DNA of 64,000 bases, from positions 67,618 through 131,617 of the forward strand of contig JAFEGM010000032.1 of NCBI GenBank assembly GCA_018240025.1, in the 5' to 3' direction. A model generated the notes under the pieces. It was not told where the DNA came from and ran no database searches. It saw only the letters and a program-made list of their open reading frames with translations. The DNA is from Verrucomicrobiota bacterium (GTDB lineage Bacteria; Verrucomicrobiota; Verrucomicrobiia; Chthoniobacterales; SZAS-18). This document shows positions 20,562 through 29,125 of this stretch, piece after piece. Within the stretch, counting starts at the first letter, position 1. The number at the start of each line of letters is the position of its first letter. A program made the translations under genes and the position numbers.

Positions 20562-22318
20562 GCGTGCTCCGGCACGCCATGGGCGATCGCGCCATCCAGC
20601 CCGGCTCGAACGGGGGCGGTCCGCGCAACGGACACGTCTCGCCCCCGGTTCCGCCGTCGCCAGCTCCGCCCCCGGCTCCGGCCGCGGGCTTCGAGGAGCT
20701 GCGCGAACTGCTGGTCGGGCCGGAGCAGGCCGCGCTGCAGCAGCTCCAGGATCCCGAGCGGCGCGTGGCCGAAATCGCGGAGGCGCTGCCCGAGGCCATC
20801 GCGCGCCGCGGCACGGAGGATCGTCTGCTCCTCGCCTCGCTCCGGCCGCTGGCGCAGGAAACCATGACCCAGCTGGTCAAACAGCGGCCGCAATTCTTCG
20901 CCGATCTCTTCTCGCCCATCATCGCGCCGACCATCCGGCGCTCCATCGCGCAGGCCTTCGAGAAGACGCTCGAGGCGATCCGCCGGTTGACCGAGCAGAC
21001 CTTCACGCTGCAGGGCCTGAAATGGCGGGTCGAGGCCTGGCGCTCGGGTCTGAGCGTGGCCGAAGTGGCCATGCGGCACACGCTGTTGTACCGCGTGGAT
21101 CAGGTCTTCCTGATTCATCGCGAGACGGGCGTCTTGCTGCAGTACGTTTTCATCCCGGACGCGCCCGGGGCCGATTCCGACATGGTCTCGGGGATGCTCA
21201 CGGCCATCGGTCAATTCGTGCGCGATTCCTTCAAAGGCGTGGACGAGAGCCAGTCGCTCAACGCCATCCGCATGGGCGAGTTCATCGTCTGGATCGAGGC
21301 CGGCCCGCATGCCTACCTTGCCGTCACCATCCGCGGCACGCCGCCGGCCGATCTGCGCGAACTGTTGCAGGACACGCTCGATGGCATTCACACGCTGCAG
21401 GCGCAGCAGTTCGAGAGCTTCCAGGGCGATGTCTCCGCTTTCGACGTCTGCCGGCCTGAGCTCGAGGCCTGCCTTCGCTCGGAGTCGAGCGCGCCGCTGA
21501 CCAAGCACAACAACCGCGGCGCGAAGCTGTTCGTGCTCGCGCTGGTGCTCGGTCTGATCGCCTGGCTGGTGACGGGTGCCATCCAGGCCTCGCACGAGCG
21601 CGAACGCCGCCGGCAATTGGTCAGCACGCTGGAGGCGGAGCCGGGGCTGATGACCACGTTCGTCGACGCCACTTCCAAGCCCATGCGCCTGCGCGGCCTG
21701 CGGGATCCGCTGGCGGCCGATCCCGAGCGCATCATCCGCGATGCTGGTTTCAAGCCCGGAGAGGTCGAGGCCCGCTGGGAACCCTACTATTCGCTCGTGC
21801 CGGCCTTCGTCATTCGCCGGGCCAAGCAGGAACTCGCCCCGCCCGACGGCGTCACCCTGCAGGTCGACGGCACCACCCTGCGCGCCGAGGGCCGCGCGCC
21901 GAACGCCTGGGTGGTATCGCTGCGGCGCAATGCCCGCGCCATCCCCGGCGTGGTGCGGCTGGACGAGAGCAAGCTGGTCGACATCGATCAGGCCCGCTGG
22001 CGCGAACTGGCCCGTGAAATGGAGGCGGTCATGATCCGCTTCGAGGGCACCGAGGACAGCCTCGGCCAGGCCCAGCGTGACGAACTCGCCCGCGGCGCGC
22101 GCCTCGCCATCGAAGCCGCCGCCGCTTCCGCCCGCTTCGGCCGCGGCACGCAGATCGAGGTGACCGGCGAACTCTTCCGCGCCTCGGCGGTGGCCAATGC
22201 GCTCGGCGCCACCGCGGGCGTGCCGCCGGCCGTGACCCGGGCCGCTCCGCCGCGCGCCGGCAAGGAGGACACCGTCAGCTTCCGGTTGCTGCTGACCGAG
22301 GCGAACCTGACCCGCTGA
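20558..22318 (+). CDS. Membrane protein of the Rab-like GTPase operon, OmpA/BON-like C-terminus
   Basis: 586 residues if started at the overlapping GTG; an ATG at 20579 is an alternative. A proline-rich N-terminus and helical segment (45-150) lead to a region at about 175-285 (LLYRVDQVFLIHRETGVLLQ, DSDMVSGMLTAIGQFVRDSF) that looks like a longin/Roadblock-type platform. A single transmembrane helix lies at 323-341. The outer part has a BON-like segment (VTLQVDGTTLRAEGRAPN) and an OmpA-like end. A cytosolic platform joined through the membrane to an envelope domain beside a small GTPase gene suggests GTPase docking at the membrane. Family assignment is by eye. Confidence 0.65.
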   Translation: MSVLRHAMGDRAIQPGSNGGGPRNGHVSPPVPPSPAPPPAPAAGFEELRELLVGPEQAALQQLQDPERRVAEIAEALPEAIARRGTEDRLLLASLRPLAQETMTQLVKQRPQFFADLFSPIIAPTIRRSIAQAFEKTLEAIRRLTEQTFTLQGLKWRVEAWRSGLSVAEVAMRHTLLYRVDQVFLIHRETGVLLQYVFIPDAPGADSDMVSGMLTAIGQFVRDSFKGVDESQSLNAIRMGEFIVWIEAGPHAYLAVTIRGTPPADLRELLQDTLDGIHTLQAQQFESFQGDVSAFDVCRPELEACLRSESSAPLTKHNNRGAKLFVLALVLGLIAWLVTGAIQASHERERRRQLVSTLEAEPGLMTTFVDATSKPMRLRGLRDPLAADPERIIRDAGFKPGEVEARWEPYYSLVPAFVIRRAKQELAPPDGVTLQVDGTTLRAEGRAPNAWVVSLRRNARAIPGVVRLDESKLVDIDQARWRELAREMEAVMIRFEGTEDSLGQAQRDELARGARLAIEAAAASARFGRGTQIEVTGELFRASAVANALGATAGVPPAVTRAAPPRAGKEDTVSFRLLLTEANLTR

Positions 22319-22386
22319 GTTCGCCGAGCGTCCGCGCGCGATTTCTGATTGCCATCGGCCCGCCCTCCCGGCTCTCTTTGGCCCCC

Positions 22387-22890
22387 ATGCTGAAGAAGAA
22401 GATCTGCCTGCTGGGCGCCCCCGCGGTCGGCAAGACCTCGCTGGTGGCGCGCTTCGTGCGCAGCATCTACTCGGAGAATTACCACGCCACGGTCGGCGCG
22501 AAGGTGGACAAAAAGGTCGTCGAAATCCCCGGCGGCACGGTCGAACTCATGATCTGGGACATGGCCGGCGATTCGGCCGAACGCCTGGCCCATTCCCCCT
22601 ACGTGCGCGGCGCGGCCGGACACCTCGTGGTTTGCGACGGGACCCGCCCGGAGACCATCGAGGAGTCCCTCCGCCTGCTGGCCGAGGTCCGCTCCCTCTT
22701 CGGCGACGTGCCGATGGTCACGGTCGTGAACAAATCGGACTTGGTGGAATCCTGGAAGGCGACGCCCGACGTCCTCGCTCCGCTCGAAAAGGAGGCCGGC
22801 CTGGCGCCGATCACCACCAGCGCGCGCAGCGGCCAGCGGGTCGAGGAAGCCTTCGCGACCCTCGCGCGGCGGATCAGCGGGGTGGGGTGA
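22387..22890 (+). CDS. Rab-like small GTPase
   Basis: 167 residues from ATG 22387. It has a Ras-superfamily layout: P-loop GAPAVGKTSL, switch I with ATVGAKVDKK, switch II DMAGDSAERL, G4 NKSD and G5 TSARSG. The usual catalytic Gln of the DxxGQ motif is Asp here, as occurs in some prokaryotic Rab-like proteins, so intrinsic hydrolysis may be slow. It resembles eukaryotic Rab or Rup-type prokaryotic GTPases more than MglA. It is last in the operon starting at 18801 and is only distantly related to the GTPase at 14350. Confidence 0.85.
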   Translation: MLKKKICLLGAPAVGKTSLVARFVRSIYSENYHATVGAKVDKKVVEIPGGTVELMIWDMAGDSAERLAHSPYVRGAAGHLVVCDGTRPETIEESLRLLAEVRSLFGDVPMVTVVNKSDLVESWKATPDVLAPLEKEAGLAPITTSARSGQRVEEAFATLARRISGVG

Positions 22891-23002
22891 GGGGTTGGAC
22901 CCGTTGCGCCGTTCCACACCGGCAAGGCCGATGGACCGACCGGACCGCCGTCGCCGGGCTGAAGCCGCCCGCCACCCCCAGGACCGCGTCCGGCCGCCCG
23001 AA

Positions 23003-23695
23003 TCAACCGCGGCACAATTGCGCACGCGATCGGCCGCGACGCAGCAGCGTCCAGCCGCTCAGGAACGCTGCGCCCAAACCGGCCAGGACCGTGGCAGGCT
23101 CCGGCACCGCGGTCACGCCGAGCTCGGCATGCACCATGCCCACGCCCGGGGAGAAGCCATTCAAATCGAACGTGTTGCCGGGGGCGTTGTTGGCGAGGTT
23201 GACGGTATCGCTCGGTGCGATCAGCAGCCAGGTCGTGTTGGGCAGGGAGTTGTTGTTGTCGAAGTAGATGTACGAGTTTGGGGCGGCCGGCATGTAATAG
23301 CCGACGAAGAAGTTGCTCGTGGCTACGGTAACCGGGGCCGCGAAGCTGAAGGTGACGAAGGCGCCGGTCGTCACATTCGCGGTCAGTCCCGCGCCCGATG
23401 CGAGCAGGACCGCATCGGAGGGATTGCCATCTCCGTTGGGATCGCTCCAGAGTCCGAAGGTCAGCGCCTGGCCATTCGGATAGGTGGGGCTGGTGTCCGG
23501 CCCGAAGGCCGCGCTCAAACCGCTCACCTGGGTCACCCCCGGCGTCGGCGTCGCATAGCGCACGAGCCAGAGCGAGCTGGTCGTACCCGTATTGATGTTC
23601 GAGCCGAGCCCATCGTCATGGCTCAAGGTCTGGGCGGCGAGGGGCCCACCCAGGAAAGTGAAGACGACGAGGGCGAGGATTCGGCGGTTTTTCAT
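23003..23695 (-). CDS. PEP-CTERM sorting-signal surface protein
   Basis: 230 residues from ATG 23695. A signal peptide (MKNRRILALVVFTFLGGPLAAQ) is at the N-terminus, cut here to its key parts: basic start, hydrophobic core and AAQ site. The C-terminus has the PEP-CTERM signal: VPEPAT, a hydrophobic helix and a basic end (LLRRGRSR). The body is rich in Asn, Thr, Gly and Ser. Such proteins are processed by exosortase and attached to the cell surface or matrix. No exosortase gene is in the window. The leader on this strand has several hairpins (see 23712-23858). Confidence 0.88.
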   Translation of the reverse strand: MKNRRILALVVFTFLGGPLAAQTLSHDDGLGSNINTGTTSSLWLVRYATPTPGVTQVSGLSAAFGPDTSPTYPNGQALTFGLWSDPNGDGNPSDAVLLASGAGLTANVTTGAFVTFSFAAPVTVATSNFFVGYYMPAAPNSYIYFDNNNSLPNTTWLLIAPSDTVNLANNAPGNTFDLNGFSPGVGMVHAELGVTAVPEPATVLAGLGAAFLSGWTLLRRGRSRAQLCRG

Positions 23696-23711
23696 GAAAG
23701 CTGGATTTTGG

Positions 23712-23858
23712 GGGCGCAAAGAGAGTGGACTCGGTGACTGCGCCCTTGGGTAAAGTTTCCGCCTACCCGGAGCAACCCATCTGTGACCAACTGGCTGCGG
23801 ACGGTGACGAATCGGCAAAACTCGCGAAGGTTCGGCGCGGCGAGAGTGGTGCCTTCGC
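23712..23858 (-). promoter_or_regulatory. Tandem hairpins in the leader of the PEP-CTERM gene
   Basis: The 298-base gap 23696-23993 contains three perfect hairpins with stems of 5-7 bases. GGGCGCA/TGCGCCC are at 23712-23718 and 23739-23745, GGGTA/TACCC at 23748-23752 and 23764-23768, and GCGAAGG/CCTTCGC at 23824-23830 and 23852-23858. The nearest two begin only 17 bases upstream of the PEP-CTERM start. This suggests a structured 5' leader on the minus strand. I compared it by eye with cyclic-di-GMP-I, TPP, FMN, cobalamin and glycine riboswitch cores and found no match. Confidence 0.4.
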
Positions 23859-23993
23859 CACGCGCTGGAAGCTGACTCTGTCGGACCGAGAAGGGCCGGC
23901 AGGGCTCGGCGCGATCGCGACGTGACAGGGCGCGCCACCGTCTCTGTCCCCAACGTGGCCATCACCACGCCGCCGAGGCCGCGGAAGAATACC

Positions 23994-24482
23994 TCACCGC
24001 CACAGCAGCACACTCCAGAACAGCCCCACCATGCCGACGGCGATGACCAGTTTGCCGAGCGCGCCGAGGAGGGAGCCGATGATCGTGCCCCAACTCGCGC
24101 GGGCGGCGGCGCGCCATTCCTTCCGGGCCACCAGCAGTTCGGCCAGGATGACGCCGACGATGGGGCCTAGGATCAGGCCGGGGAGACTGAAGAACAAGCC
24201 GACGATCGCGCCGAGCAGGCCGCCCAGCGCGCCCCATTTGCTGGCGCCGAACCGACGGGCGCCGAGCGCGCTCGCCACGAGATCGACCCCGGAAGAGAGG
24301 ACGGCGAGGCCGACCAGTACCAGCACCCAGCCCCAGCCGACGCTCTGGCCTTCGGGCAGCAGGCCCTGATGCAAGGCGGCTCCGCCGACGATCAACGCGG
24401 CGCCGGGGATGAGCGGCACGACGGTCCCCACGAGCCCGACGAGCATCAGCAGGGCGGTGAGAATCCAGACGATCGTGTCCAT
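23994..24482 (-). CDS. DUF456 family membrane protein
   Basis: 162 residues, almost entirely hydrophobic with five or six predicted membrane helices and many small residues. The N-terminal VGTVVPLIPGAALIVGGA and the mid-chain GLILGPIVGVILAEL are the hallmarks of DUF456. Function is unknown. It starts 18 bases after the rluE stop and is last in the minus-strand run lpxB, argP, rluE, DUF456. Confidence 0.82.
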   Translation of the reverse strand: MDTIVWILTALLMLVGLVGTVVPLIPGAALIVGGAALHQGLLPEGQSVGWGWVLVLVGLAVLSSGVDLVASALGARRFGASKWGALGGLLGAIVGLFFSLPGLILGPIVGVILAELLVARKEWRAAARASWGTIIGSLLGALGKLVIAVGMVGLFWSVLLWR

Positions 24483-24500
24483 GAGGAGGTAAGGCGGCGG

Positions 24501-25073
24501 CTACCGACGCTCGAAGACCGCACGGCGTTCATCCGGGCGCAACTCGCGCCACTGTCCCGGAGCCAATTCCGGCGGCAGCCGAAAGTTCCCGGTGCGCACG
24601 CGAATGAGCCGGAGGGTGGGGAAGCCGACCGCGGCGGTCATGCGGCGGACCTGGCGATTGCGCCCTTCGGTCAGCTCCAGCTCCAGCCAGGAATCGGGAA
24701 TGTGCGCTCGCACGCGGATCGGCGGCACGCGCGGCGGCACCGTCGGCGGGGGGGCCAGCAGCCGGGCACGCGCGGGGCGGGTGCGCTGGCCCTGCACGTC
24801 GACCCCGCTGGCCAGGCGGGCCAGCGCGTCGGGCGTGGGCCGACCTTCCACCTGCGCCCAGTAGGTGCGGGGATGGCCGCGTTCGGGATCGAGCAGGCGC
24901 GTGTTTAGGCCGGGTTCGTCGGAGAGCAGCAGCAGGCCTTCGGAGTCGCGGTCGAGCCGGCCCAGCGCGTAGACCCGCGGCGGCAGCCCGCATTCTGCCA
25001 ATGTTCGCTGCCCGGGGTGGTCGGGCGTGAACTGCGAGAGCACGTCGTAGGGCTTGTGCAGCACCAGCAGCAT
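24501..25073 (-). CDS. rluE: 23S rRNA pseudouridine synthase, RsuA/RluE family
   Basis: 190 residues from ATG 25073; the frame stays open upstream but that part overlaps argP and lpxB. The catalytic Asp is in GRLDRDSEGLLLLS and the family ending RNRQVRRMTAAVGFPTLRLI is present. No N-terminal S4 domain is seen, as in RluE, which modifies U2457 of 23S rRNA; the exact target is inferred. It follows argP by 14 bases. Confidence 0.88.
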   Translation of the reverse strand: MLLVLHKPYDVLSQFTPDHPGQRTLAECGLPPRVYALGRLDRDSEGLLLLSDEPGLNTRLLDPERGHPRTYWAQVEGRPTPDALARLASGVDVQGQRTRPARARLLAPPPTVPPRVPPIRVRAHIPDSWLELELTEGRNRQVRRMTAAVGFPTLRLIRVRTGNFRLPPELAPGQWRELRPDERRAVFERR

Positions 25074-25087
25074 CGGCGAGGAGCGGA

Positions 25088-25978
25088 TCAGGATTTCAGC
25101 ACCTTGCGCGCGGCGCTGGCCACGGCCCGACTGAGCTGCGCGAGCGTGCGGGAATCGAGCCGCCAGTGCTGCCAGTAGAGCGGCACGTCGAGCCGTTTGC
25201 CGCGCACGAGATCGACCAGCGCGCCGCTGCGCAGGTGGTCGGCCACGAGCGGCTCCGGATTGATGGCCCAGCCCATGCCGAGCAGGCAGGCCTCGACGAA
25301 CGCCTTCGACGACGGCAGCCAATGCGCCCGCTGCGGCGCGGTGCGCAGGCCGAGCACGCGGCGGACGTAGCGGTGTTCGAGCTGGTCGTTGCGATCGTAG
25401 AGCAGCGTGGGTGCGCGGCGGATCGTTTCCGCTGTGAGGCCCTCTGCGAACCACTGCCGGACATAGTCGGGCGAGGCCGTGGCCCGATAGCGCAGGATGC
25501 CGAGCGGTTCGACCGCGCAGCCCTGGACCGGCCGCGCCTCCGAGGTCACGGCCGCCAGCACGCGACCGGAGCGGAGCCACTCCGCGGTGCGATCCTGGTC
25601 GTCGAGCTCGACCTTCACGCTCAGGCCCGTCTTGGACGTGAACTCCGCCAGCGCGGGCATCAGCCAGGTCGCCAGGCTGTCTGCATTGACGGCCAAATGA
25701 ATGAGCGCGCCGGCATCGCCGCCCGCTTCGCCCAGTTCGCGCTGCAGATCGGCCTCCAGCAACTGCACCTGCAGCGCGTGCCGATAGAGCGCCCGGCCCC
25801 GCGGCGTCGGTACGCACGGTCGACCGCGGACCACGGCCAGACCGCCGAGGAGTTCCTCGAGTTGCCGAATGCGCTGCGAAACCGCCGAAGGCGTGACGTG
25901 CAGCGCGGCCGCGGCGGCCTCGAACGAGCCTTCGCGGATGACCGCCGCCAGCGCACGCAGTTGGTGGTAGTCGAACAT
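25088..25978 (-). CDS. argP: LysR-type regulator, ArgP/IciA family
   Basis: 296 residues. The N-terminal winged helix (DYHQLRALAAVIREGSFEAA, HVTPSAVSQRIRQLEE) and the ligand-binding domain (VNADSLATWLMPAL, LLYDRNDQLEHRYV) match ArgP, which in E. coli senses lysine and arginine and activates the exporter argO. No divergent LysE/ArgO exporter is next to it: the upstream neighbour is lpxB in the same direction, 48 bases away. The target is therefore elsewhere or different. Confidence 0.85.
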   Translation of the reverse strand: MFDYHQLRALAAVIREGSFEAAAAALHVTPSAVSQRIRQLEELLGGLAVVRGRPCVPTPRGRALYRHALQVQLLEADLQRELGEAGGDAGALIHLAVNADSLATWLMPALAEFTSKTGLSVKVELDDQDRTAEWLRSGRVLAAVTSEARPVQGCAVEPLGILRYRATASPDYVRQWFAEGLTAETIRRAPTLLYDRNDQLEHRYVRRVLGLRTAPQRAHWLPSSKAFVEACLLGMGWAINPEPLVADHLRSGALVDLVRGKRLDVPLYWQHWRLDSRTLAQLSRAVASAARKVLKS

Positions 25979-26026
25979 CGGTCGAAAGGAGCGGCAGAAT
26001 GCGGCGAGTTGCGGCAGGTCGGAGAA

Positions 26027-27160
26027 TCAGCGCGGGGCCCGCAAAGCGCGCAGGATCGCCTCGGCCGCGCGCTCGGCGGCGCCGCCTTCGCCGAGCGTGG
26101 CCACCACGGCCGCGACCTCGCGCAGCTGCTGTTCGCGGGCGGCCGGGTCGTCGTGCAGCCGGAGCAGCTCGCCGGCCAGGAGCTCGGGCGTGCAACGGCT
26201 TTGGAGAAATTCGCGCACCACCTCGCGCCCGGCCAGGACGTTGATCATGCCGAGGTGTGCGACCTTGATGAGCATCCGGCCGACCGCGTAGGTGAGGGGA
26301 GCGACCCGATAGGCGATGCCGTGAGGCAGGCCGAAGAACGCCGCCTCGACCGTGGCGGTGCCGGAAGCCACCAAGCCAACCCCGCACTGCTGCATGAGCG
26401 CATGGGCCGTGCCGCGTTCGATGCGGCATTGCTCCGCCGACAAGCCCGACGCTTCGCGCAGCGCCAGCATTTCGCGCTCGCGGTCGGCATTGGCGGCGGC
26501 CGCTGCAAACCGCAGGTCGGGTCGCTCGCGCGCCAGCAGTGCAGCCGCGCCGAGCATCGCCGGGAAGATGAGGCGCACTTCCCGGGCCCGACTGCCGGGT
26601 AGAAGCGCGACGAGCTGGGGGTCGCGCGGCTCCTGGCTGCGCTCGCGCGCCAGCGTGTCGATCATCGGATGCCCCACGAATTCGGTCGGCAGTCCGGCGG
26701 CCGCGAAGAGCGGCTGCTCGAACGGGAAGATGCAAAACATCGCGTCGAGCAGCTTGGCCATCTTCGGAATGCGGCCCCGATTCCAGGCCCAGACCTGCGG
26801 GCTGATGTAGTAGAGAATCCTGCCCGCGTACCCGGCCTTCCGCAGGGCCTTGGCGAGGCGGAGATTGAAGCCGGGGTAGTCGACTAGGAGGACTGCGTCG
26901 GGCTGCTCCGCGCGAATGCGGACGAGGGTCTGCGCGAATTTCTGGCGGAACCAGCCGTATTTCTTGAGGACCTCGACGAGCCCGACCACGGCCGCTTCGC
27001 TGCTCCAATCTTCCAGGCCGTCGCCCGCCACCGCCCGGAGGCGCGGACCGCCCAGGCCGATCACCCGGAGCTTTGGCTCGCGCCGCAGCATCTCGGCCAC
27101 CGCGGCCGCGGCGTGATTGTCCCCGCTGGGTTCTCCGGAAAGGACGAAGAGCGTGGGCAC
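26027..27160 (-). CDS. lpxB: Lipid-A-disaccharide synthase
   Basis: 377 residues. GT19 enzyme joining UDP-diacylglucosamine and lipid X in lipid A synthesis at the inner membrane. Diagnostic segments are LSGEPSGDNHAAA at the N-terminus, YYISPQVWAWNRGRIPKMAK, FVGHPMID, LLPGSRAREV and ASGTATVEAA. I chose the GTG at 27160, which places the SGEPSGD motif at the usual position; no ATG fits. Divergent from ffh with 85 bases between the starts. Shows that the cell has a Gram-negative outer membrane. Confidence 0.96.
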   Translation of the reverse strand: MPTLFVLSGEPSGDNHAAAAVAEMLRREPKLRVIGLGGPRLRAVAGDGLEDWSSEAAVVGLVEVLKKYGWFRQKFAQTLVRIRAEQPDAVLLVDYPGFNLRLAKALRKAGYAGRILYYISPQVWAWNRGRIPKMAKLLDAMFCIFPFEQPLFAAAGLPTEFVGHPMIDTLARERSQEPRDPQLVALLPGSRAREVRLIFPAMLGAAALLARERPDLRFAAAAANADREREMLALREASGLSAEQCRIERGTAHALMQQCGVGLVASGTATVEAAFFGLPHGIAYRVAPLTYAVGRMLIKVAHLGMINVLAGREVVREFLQSRCTPELLAGELLRLHDDPAAREQQLREVAAVVATLGEGGAAERAAEAILRALRAPR

Positions 27161-27245
27161 GGCCGACCATAGCGCCCGCGCCCGAAACTTCGAGTTCCTG
27201 CGGGTTTCGGGTTTCGATTTTCCCGATTCCAACGAAGGTGCCCCC

Positions 27246-28649
27246 GTGTTTTCCCAGCTAGGCGACAAATTGCAGGAGGTCTTCAAGGACCTGCGCGGAC
27301 AAGGCAAGATCACGGAGTCGAACATCAACGACGCCATGCGGCAGGTGCGGCTCGCCCTGCTCGAGGCCGACGTCCATTTCCAGGTGGCGAAGGATTTCAT
27401 CGCCAAGGTGAAGGCCAAGGCGCTGGGCGAGGAGGTGCTGCTCTCCGTCTCGCCCGGCCAGCAGATGGTCAAGATTTTCCACGACGAGCTGGTCACGCTG
27501 CTCGGCGGCGATGCGGCGCCGCTCAACCTGAACAAGCCGGCTCGCATTCTGATCGTCGGTCTGAACGGCGCAGGCAAGACGACCTCCTCGGCCAAGCTGG
27601 CGCGCTTCCTCAAGACCAAGATGAGCCGCCAGCCCGCGCTCATCGCGTGCGACTTGATGCGCCCGGCGGCCATCGATCAGCTGGCCACGCTGGCCGGGCA
27701 GGTCGGCGTGCCGGTCTATCAGCCGCCCAAGGGCGAGACCGACGTCCTCCGCTCGGCGCGCGCGGCCGAGGCCTGGCTCGCGCAGCAGTCGGGGATCAAT
27801 GTCGAAATCTACGACACGGCCGGACGCCAGGAAATCGACGAGCCGCTGGTGCAGGAGCTCAAGCGCCTGCGCGACTACCTGCAGCCGCAGGAAGTCCTGC
27901 TCGTCTGCGACGCCGCCACCGGCCAGCAGGCGGTCAGCGTGGCCGAGCATTTCCACGGCGCGCTCGGCCTGACCGGCCTCATTCTGACCAAGCTGGACGG
28001 CGATGCCCGCGGCGGCGCGGCGCTCTCGCTGCGCACGGTGACGGGGCGGCCGATCAAGTTCGCCGGCGTGGGCGAGAAGCTCGACCAGTTCGAGATCTTC
28101 CACCCGGATCGTCTGGCGCAGCGCATCCTCGGGATGGGCGACATCGTCACGCTGGTCGAAAAGGCGGCGGCCGAGATCGACGAGAAGGAGGCGATGCGCC
28201 TGCAGCAGAAGATGATGCAGGCGAAGTTCGATCTGGAGGACTTCCTGCAGCAGTTCAAGATGATGAAGAAGCTCGGGCCGCTGGAGAGCATCCTCGGCAT
28301 GCTGCCCGGCATGAGCCAGATCAAGGATCTCAAGGTGGACCAGAAGGAGATCAATCGCATCGAGGCGATCGTGCTCTCCATGACTCCCAAAGAGCGGCGC
28401 AAGCCGGAGATCCTCAACGCCAAGCGTCGCCTGCGCATCGCCAAGGGCAGCGGCACGCAGGTCAGTCAGGTGAACGACCTGATGCGGCGCTTCGAGCAGA
28501 TGCGCAAGATGATGAAGCAGCTGCCCAAGATGAAGGGCCTCATGTCGCGCATGGGCGGTGGCGGTGGTGGCATGCCCGGTCTGCCTCCCGGTCTCGGCGG
28601 CGGCGGAGGCGGCGGCAAAATGCCGACTTTCCCGGGCATGCGGCGGTAG
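27246..28649 (+). CDS. ffh: Signal recognition particle protein
   Basis: 467 residues. Binds signal sequences of nascent membrane proteins and, with 4.5S RNA and FtsY, delivers ribosomes to the translocon. The N domain starts MFSQLGDKLQEVFKDLRGQG (initiator GTG at 27246 with AAGGTG upstream). G-domain motifs are GLNGAGKTTSSAKLA, DTAGR and TKLDGDARGG. The M domain (about 300-440) is Met-rich and includes LPGMSQIKDL, and the chain ends in a Gly-rich tail. Residues upstream of the GTG in the same frame do not belong to the family. Confidence 0.97.
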   Translation: MFSQLGDKLQEVFKDLRGQGKITESNINDAMRQVRLALLEADVHFQVAKDFIAKVKAKALGEEVLLSVSPGQQMVKIFHDELVTLLGGDAAPLNLNKPARILIVGLNGAGKTTSSAKLARFLKTKMSRQPALIACDLMRPAAIDQLATLAGQVGVPVYQPPKGETDVLRSARAAEAWLAQQSGINVEIYDTAGRQEIDEPLVQELKRLRDYLQPQEVLLVCDAATGQQAVSVAEHFHGALGLTGLILTKLDGDARGGAALSLRTVTGRPIKFAGVGEKLDQFEIFHPDRLAQRILGMGDIVTLVEKAAAEIDEKEAMRLQQKMMQAKFDLEDFLQQFKMMKKLGPLESILGMLPGMSQIKDLKVDQKEINRIEAIVLSMTPKERRKPEILNAKRRLRIAKGSGTQVSQVNDLMRRFEQMRKMMKQLPKMKGLMSRMGGGGGGMPGLPPGLGGGGGGGKMPTFPGMRR

Positions 28650-28650
28650 T

Positions 28651-28669
28651 CCGCACTCTCCGAGTGCGG
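28651..28669. repeat. Palindrome directly after the ffh stop (copy 1)
   Basis: CCGCACTCTCCGAGTGCGG forms an eight-base stem with a three-base loop. Together with the TAG stop and a T (28647-28650) it makes 23 bases identical to those at 59186-59208 after an unrelated gene. It has no T tract, so it may be a REP-like extragenic palindrome or a factor-dependent terminator. Confidence 0.8.
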
Positions 28670-28691
28670 CGGGTTGGAACCGGATACGGGA

Positions 28692-28740
<49 letters not shown>

Positions 28741-28826
28741 GACAACCCGTCGTCCTCGTCGAATCCAGCGTCTGCGCGGACCCGATTTCGTCTTTCCCCG
28801 GCGCGCGCCCTGCTTCAGGGTGCGGC

Positions 28827-29108
28827 ATGAACACGTCTTTTCGCCGTTGGCTCCCGGTCGGAGTCGCGGCTTTCGCCGTCGCCGGCGCGCTGGTCTTCGT
28901 GCCGCGCGCCCAGACCCAGCTGGTGGCGCAGCCGCCCCAGGCCTACCTCCAGCTCGTCGACCAGCTGCGCAAGCAGCAGGAGCAGATGAATGCCAACCAG
29001 GTGAAGATCGATGAGCAACTCGCCACGCTCAAAGAGGACCTCCGCCTGCTCAAGATCTACAGCAAGCGCTCCGGCGGCGGGGCCAAGCTCATCCCCGTGC
29101 CGCGCTAA
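28827..29108 (+). CDS. Small exported or membrane-anchored coiled-coil protein
   Basis: 93 residues from ATG 28827. A hydrophobic segment (WLPVGVAAFAVAGALVFV) acts as signal anchor or signal peptide, followed by a short amphipathic coiled coil (LQLVDQLRKQQEQMNANQVK, IDEQLATLKEDLRLL). Not recognised. It resembles in size and layout the next gene (29126), so the two may act together in the periplasm. Confidence 0.55.
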   Translation: MNTSFRRWLPVGVAAFAVAGALVFVPRAQTQLVAQPPQAYLQLVDQLRKQQEQMNANQVKIDEQLATLKEDLRLLKIYSKRSGGGAKLIPVPR

Positions 29109-29125
29109 TCCCAACTGTTCTCGCC

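Noticed and set aside
23696-23993. Cyclic-di-GMP-I or other known riboswitch
   Set aside because: A GCGCAAAG stretch near 23713 recalled the class I core, but it lies on the other strand and the partner segments are missing.
25088-25978. ArgP as regulator of an adjacent argO exporter
   Set aside because: No LysE/ArgO-type gene is next to it in either direction.
24501-27170. 889-residue minus-strand ORF
   Set aside because: Only its last 190 residues (RluE) are real; the rest is out of frame over lpxB and argP. It is not a fusion protein.
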